A DNA stretch of 47,125 bases, taken from assembly GCA_009838625.1 (NCBI GenBank), contig VXRG01000117.1:1-47125 (forward strand), read 5' to 3'. The stretch is from Caldilineaceae bacterium SB0664_bin_27 (GTDB lineage: Bacteria; Chloroflexota; Anaerolineae; Caldilineales; Caldilineaceae). The position numbers and the translations under genes were made by a program. Shown here piece after piece: positions 45,328 through 47,125 of this stretch. The number at the start of each line of letters is the position of its first letter. Positions within the stretch are counted from its first letter, which is position 1. Under the pieces are notes generated by a model. That model did no database searches and was not told where the DNA came from. It saw only the letters and a program-made list of their open reading frames with translations.

Positions 45328-46194
45328 TTAACCCCAGCGCTGCTCGGGTGGGTCAAACAGAAACCCATGGAACAGTTTGCGGCGTTCGGGGGAAAGGCTG
45401 TTGTAAAAATCGCTGGAATAACCCCAGTGCTCCTGCGAGGCGATCATCCAGGGATGCTCGTAGGCATAGTAAAGCATGGCGCGGCGGCCCTGCCCACTGC
45501 TGAACGGGCCGGCGGAATGCCAGAGGGCATTGTGGAAAAGGATGGCGGTCCCTGCCGGCGCGCAGATCTCCGTAACCCCGGCAGACGTCCCCCACTGCTG
45601 CAGGTCTTCGCGAGTTGGCGCAGAGGCTGCCTTATGGCTGCCAGGCACGACGCAGAGATTGCCCTGGCCGGGTTGGGTCATGTCGCTGAGATAGTAGCCG
45701 ATTTTGAGTTGCAGCAGAGGAATCTGCGGGCCCAGGTTTCTGAATCCGTCGTCAATGCCGTCAATATGCCATCTCATGCCGCGGCCGATGAGATCGCTTC
45801 CATGTTCGATTATTGCGTCGGAAGCATGGTGATGAGGGAGGGCATTCAGAAGGCCGGTTACGTAGGGCCAAATGGCGGGCCAGTCGAGCATCTCCAGGAA
45901 CAGGGGATCGTCGTCTAGAATGTAGAATATCCGGGTACTCTCTTCGCCCATAAGCGTAGTGATACCGGTATGAGGGAACTCCTTCTCCTGCAGGCTACGT
46001 CGATGTTTCATCACGCGGCAGAGTGTCTGGAGCAGGGCATTTACGTGATCCGCCTCCAGAAAATCTTCCAGGACCAGGTAGCCATTATTGTCGAAGAAGA
46101 AACGTTCCGCTGGCGTGGGGCTGCTGTCAAAGACCGGCGGTGTGTTGTCACTGCGGAGGGCAGGCGCCGCTTTCTCTGCTATCTTCTGTGCCAT
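45328..46194 (-). CDS. phytanoyl-CoA dioxygenase (PhyH) family protein
   Basis: Fe(II)/2-oxoglutarate dioxygenase of 288 residues. The iron triad is visible as H143-x-D145 (RWHIDG) and H226 (NALWHSAGP), and R237 follows as the probable 2-oxoglutarate-binding arginine. GYLVLEDFLE near residue 38 and GNLCVVPGSHK at about 178 are family landmarks. The substrate is unknown. GAGG eight bases before the ATG supports the start. It lies 74 bases downstream of the cyclase-family gene and is probably co-transcribed with it. Confidence 0.92.
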   Translation of the reverse strand: MAQKIAEKAAPALRSDNTPPVFDSSPTPAERFFFDNNGYLVLEDFLEADHVNALLQTLCRVMKHRRSLQEKEFPHTGITTLMGEESTRIFYILDDDPLFLEMLDWPAIWPYVTGLLNALPHHHASDAIIEHGSDLIGRGMRWHIDGIDDGFRNLGPQIPLLQLKIGYYLSDMTQPGQGNLCVVPGSHKAASAPTREDLQQWGTSAGVTEICAPAGTAILFHNALWHSAGPFSSGQGRRAMLYYAYEHPWMIASQEHWGYSSDFYNSLSPERRKLFHGFLFDPPEQRWG

Positions 46195-46268
46195 GATTTA
46201 GCCTCTTCAGGTCATTCATATCCGGGTATGTTGCGGCGGAAGCGAGCTGGAGAGTGGTACGGGATGCA

Positions 46269-46934
46269 CTACGTCTCTTCGGTGATGGCGATAGCGCGCA
46301 CGGGGGACCCGTCCCGGCCTGTGATCTTCAGAGGGATGGCCGCGAATTCGAAGAGGTGCTGGCCAATCTGGTCGAGGTTGGTCAGATTTTCGACGATCAG
46401 GACGTTGTTCCCCAGTAGTACAAAGTGGACATCGTTCGGCGAATAGTCGACCGACGGCGTATCGATGCCGATCAGTTCAATGCCGCAGTCCACGAGGAAA
46501 CGGGCTGCGCCCCTGGTCAAAGGCGGATAGTCGGTGAAATACTGGTCATTGCCCCAATTCTGCGCCCAGCCGGTGTTCAGAATCAATTTGGGTGTACTAG
46601 CTATGGCCTGGCGATGGGGGGCCAGATCATCGGCGGTGATTTCCTCTATCGGCTGTTTGGTGGAGAGGTCGATCAGCAGGGCCGGGCCGATGCACTGTGC
46701 CAGCGGAATCTGGTCGATGGTGGTCCCGCCGTGGAAAAAATGGAAGAAGGCATCCATGTGGGTGCCGGTGTGGAGTGAAGAGCGCACGTTGCTGGTATTC
46801 ATATATCCCGCTGTGCCGGGTGGGAGATGGGCGGGAATAACTGTACGCACCTCGATCTCGACAGGAGAATCACCAGGAAACGGGGGCGTCGAAGAGGCAA
46901 GAGGGTAACTCAGGTCGACGATTTTGCGCTGCAT
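46269..46934 (-). CDS. cyclase family protein, kynurenine-formamidase-like
   Basis: Metal-dependent hydrolase of 221 residues in the cyclase/KynB family. The signature HTGTHMDAFFHF (H55, H59, D61, H65) supplies the metal site. IVDLSYPL at the N-terminus and GIELIGIDTPSVDY further on fit the family, which hydrolyses N-formylkynurenine, isatin and other amides or esters. ATG 46934 starts at the conserved region with GGAAAG upstream; an in-frame codon at 47117 lies upstream of the candidate promoter and adds unconserved sequence. Confidence 0.92.
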   Translation of the reverse strand: MQRKIVDLSYPLASSTPPFPGDSPVEIEVRTVIPAHLPPGTAGYMNTSNVRSSLHTGTHMDAFFHFFHGGTTIDQIPLAQCIGPALLIDLSTKQPIEEITADDLAPHRQAIASTPKLILNTGWAQNWGNDQYFTDYPPLTRGAARFLVDCGIELIGIDTPSVDYSPNDVHFVLLGNNVLIVENLTNLDQIGQHLFEFAAIPLKITGRDGSPVRAIAITEET

Positions 46935-47012
46935 AAGGTCTTTCCGTAGATGCCCCAACCTGAACCGGCTGAGGTGGGTCAGGACCGAAAGGAGCGACGT
47001 GAATGTGGCAAT

Positions 47013-47042
47013 ATTAGCTTTCCAAGCCGGGCTCGAAGTCAA
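47013..47042 (-). promoter_or_regulatory. candidate sigma-70-type promoter of the cyclase/PhyH unit
   Basis: On the minus strand TTGACT (47042-47037), an 18-nt spacer and GCTAAT (47018-47013) match five and four of six consensus bases. The leader to ATG 46934 would be about 70 bases. Confidence 0.4.
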
Positions 47043-47125
47043 CGAAAAGCGAAGACTGCATGACTGTGACGGGTGCAGACCAGATTTGGGGCGAAGAAGG
47101 TCAGATGGGGATTTCATGCCAGCGG

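Overview
The window is GC-rich and densely coded, with about 36 protein genes on both strands and no rRNA, tRNA, CRISPR array, transposase or phage gene that I can see. The gene set suggests a heterotrophic member of the Chloroflexota, perhaps an Anaerolineae/Caldilineae-type lineage: Thr/Pro-rich linkers behind lipoboxes, a BCD/PucC-family transporter without photosynthesis genes, a single-domain ArsA-type ATPase, a DUF4037 protein, UvsE, and many Mo-, Fe- and amide-related oxidoreductases and hydrolases. The taxonomic placement is inference; no ribosomal marker is present.

Layout. 1-631: a non-coding leader with a cluster of hairpins before sppA. 632-3687: SppA protease, then a cysteine-desulfurase-like PLP enzyme broken by a one-base frameshift beside its PLP lysine. 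3688-7015: chaperone region, dnaK then a zinc-finger-less DnaJ/CbpA-like gene; a perfect 2x15-bp tandem repeat lies in the dnaK leader. 7322-10592: M1-type metallopeptidase lipoprotein, a YqjF-like (DUF2071) protein and a DedA membrane protein. 10598-14452 (minus): a secreted plant-type LRR protein and a secreted hypothetical protein, both built as exact-length internal duplications. 15119-19673: UvsE endonuclease, an EVE-like protein with a possibly degenerate nuclease tail, and a two-subunit molybdenum hydroxylase. 19710-21514 (minus): a compact three-gene unit encoding a small protein, a caspase/CHAT-like protein with a candidate His/Cys dyad, and an HD hydrolase. 21741-23045 (minus): PucC-like transporter. 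23255-28971: a C-terminally anchored hypothetical protein, ArsA-type ATPase, methyltransferase, TruD, Lon-substrate-binding-domain protein and acetamidase/formamidase, closed by a clear intrinsic terminator.

29049-31565 (minus) is a YfhO-like membrane protein. 31733-38904 (plus) carries a YtcJ-like amidohydrolase, DUF4037 protein, GNAT-VOC fusion, sulfite-oxidase-like molybdoenzyme and bifunctional NAD(P)HX repair enzyme. 38923-39570 is KDPG aldolase (minus), divergent from plsX and a membrane protein. 41597-46934 (all minus) holds RadC, a glycine-oxidase-like flavoenzyme, a PQQ-type sugar dehydrogenase lipoprotein, a PhyH dioxygenase and a cyclase-family hydrolase.

Most genes are housekeeping or catabolic and do not form one pathway. 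The places most likely to hold undescribed biology are the caspase-like/HD unit, the pair of internally duplicated secreted proteins, the ArsA-type ATPase next to a C-terminally anchored protein, the UvsE/EVE-like pair and the tandem operator-like repeat in front of dnaK.
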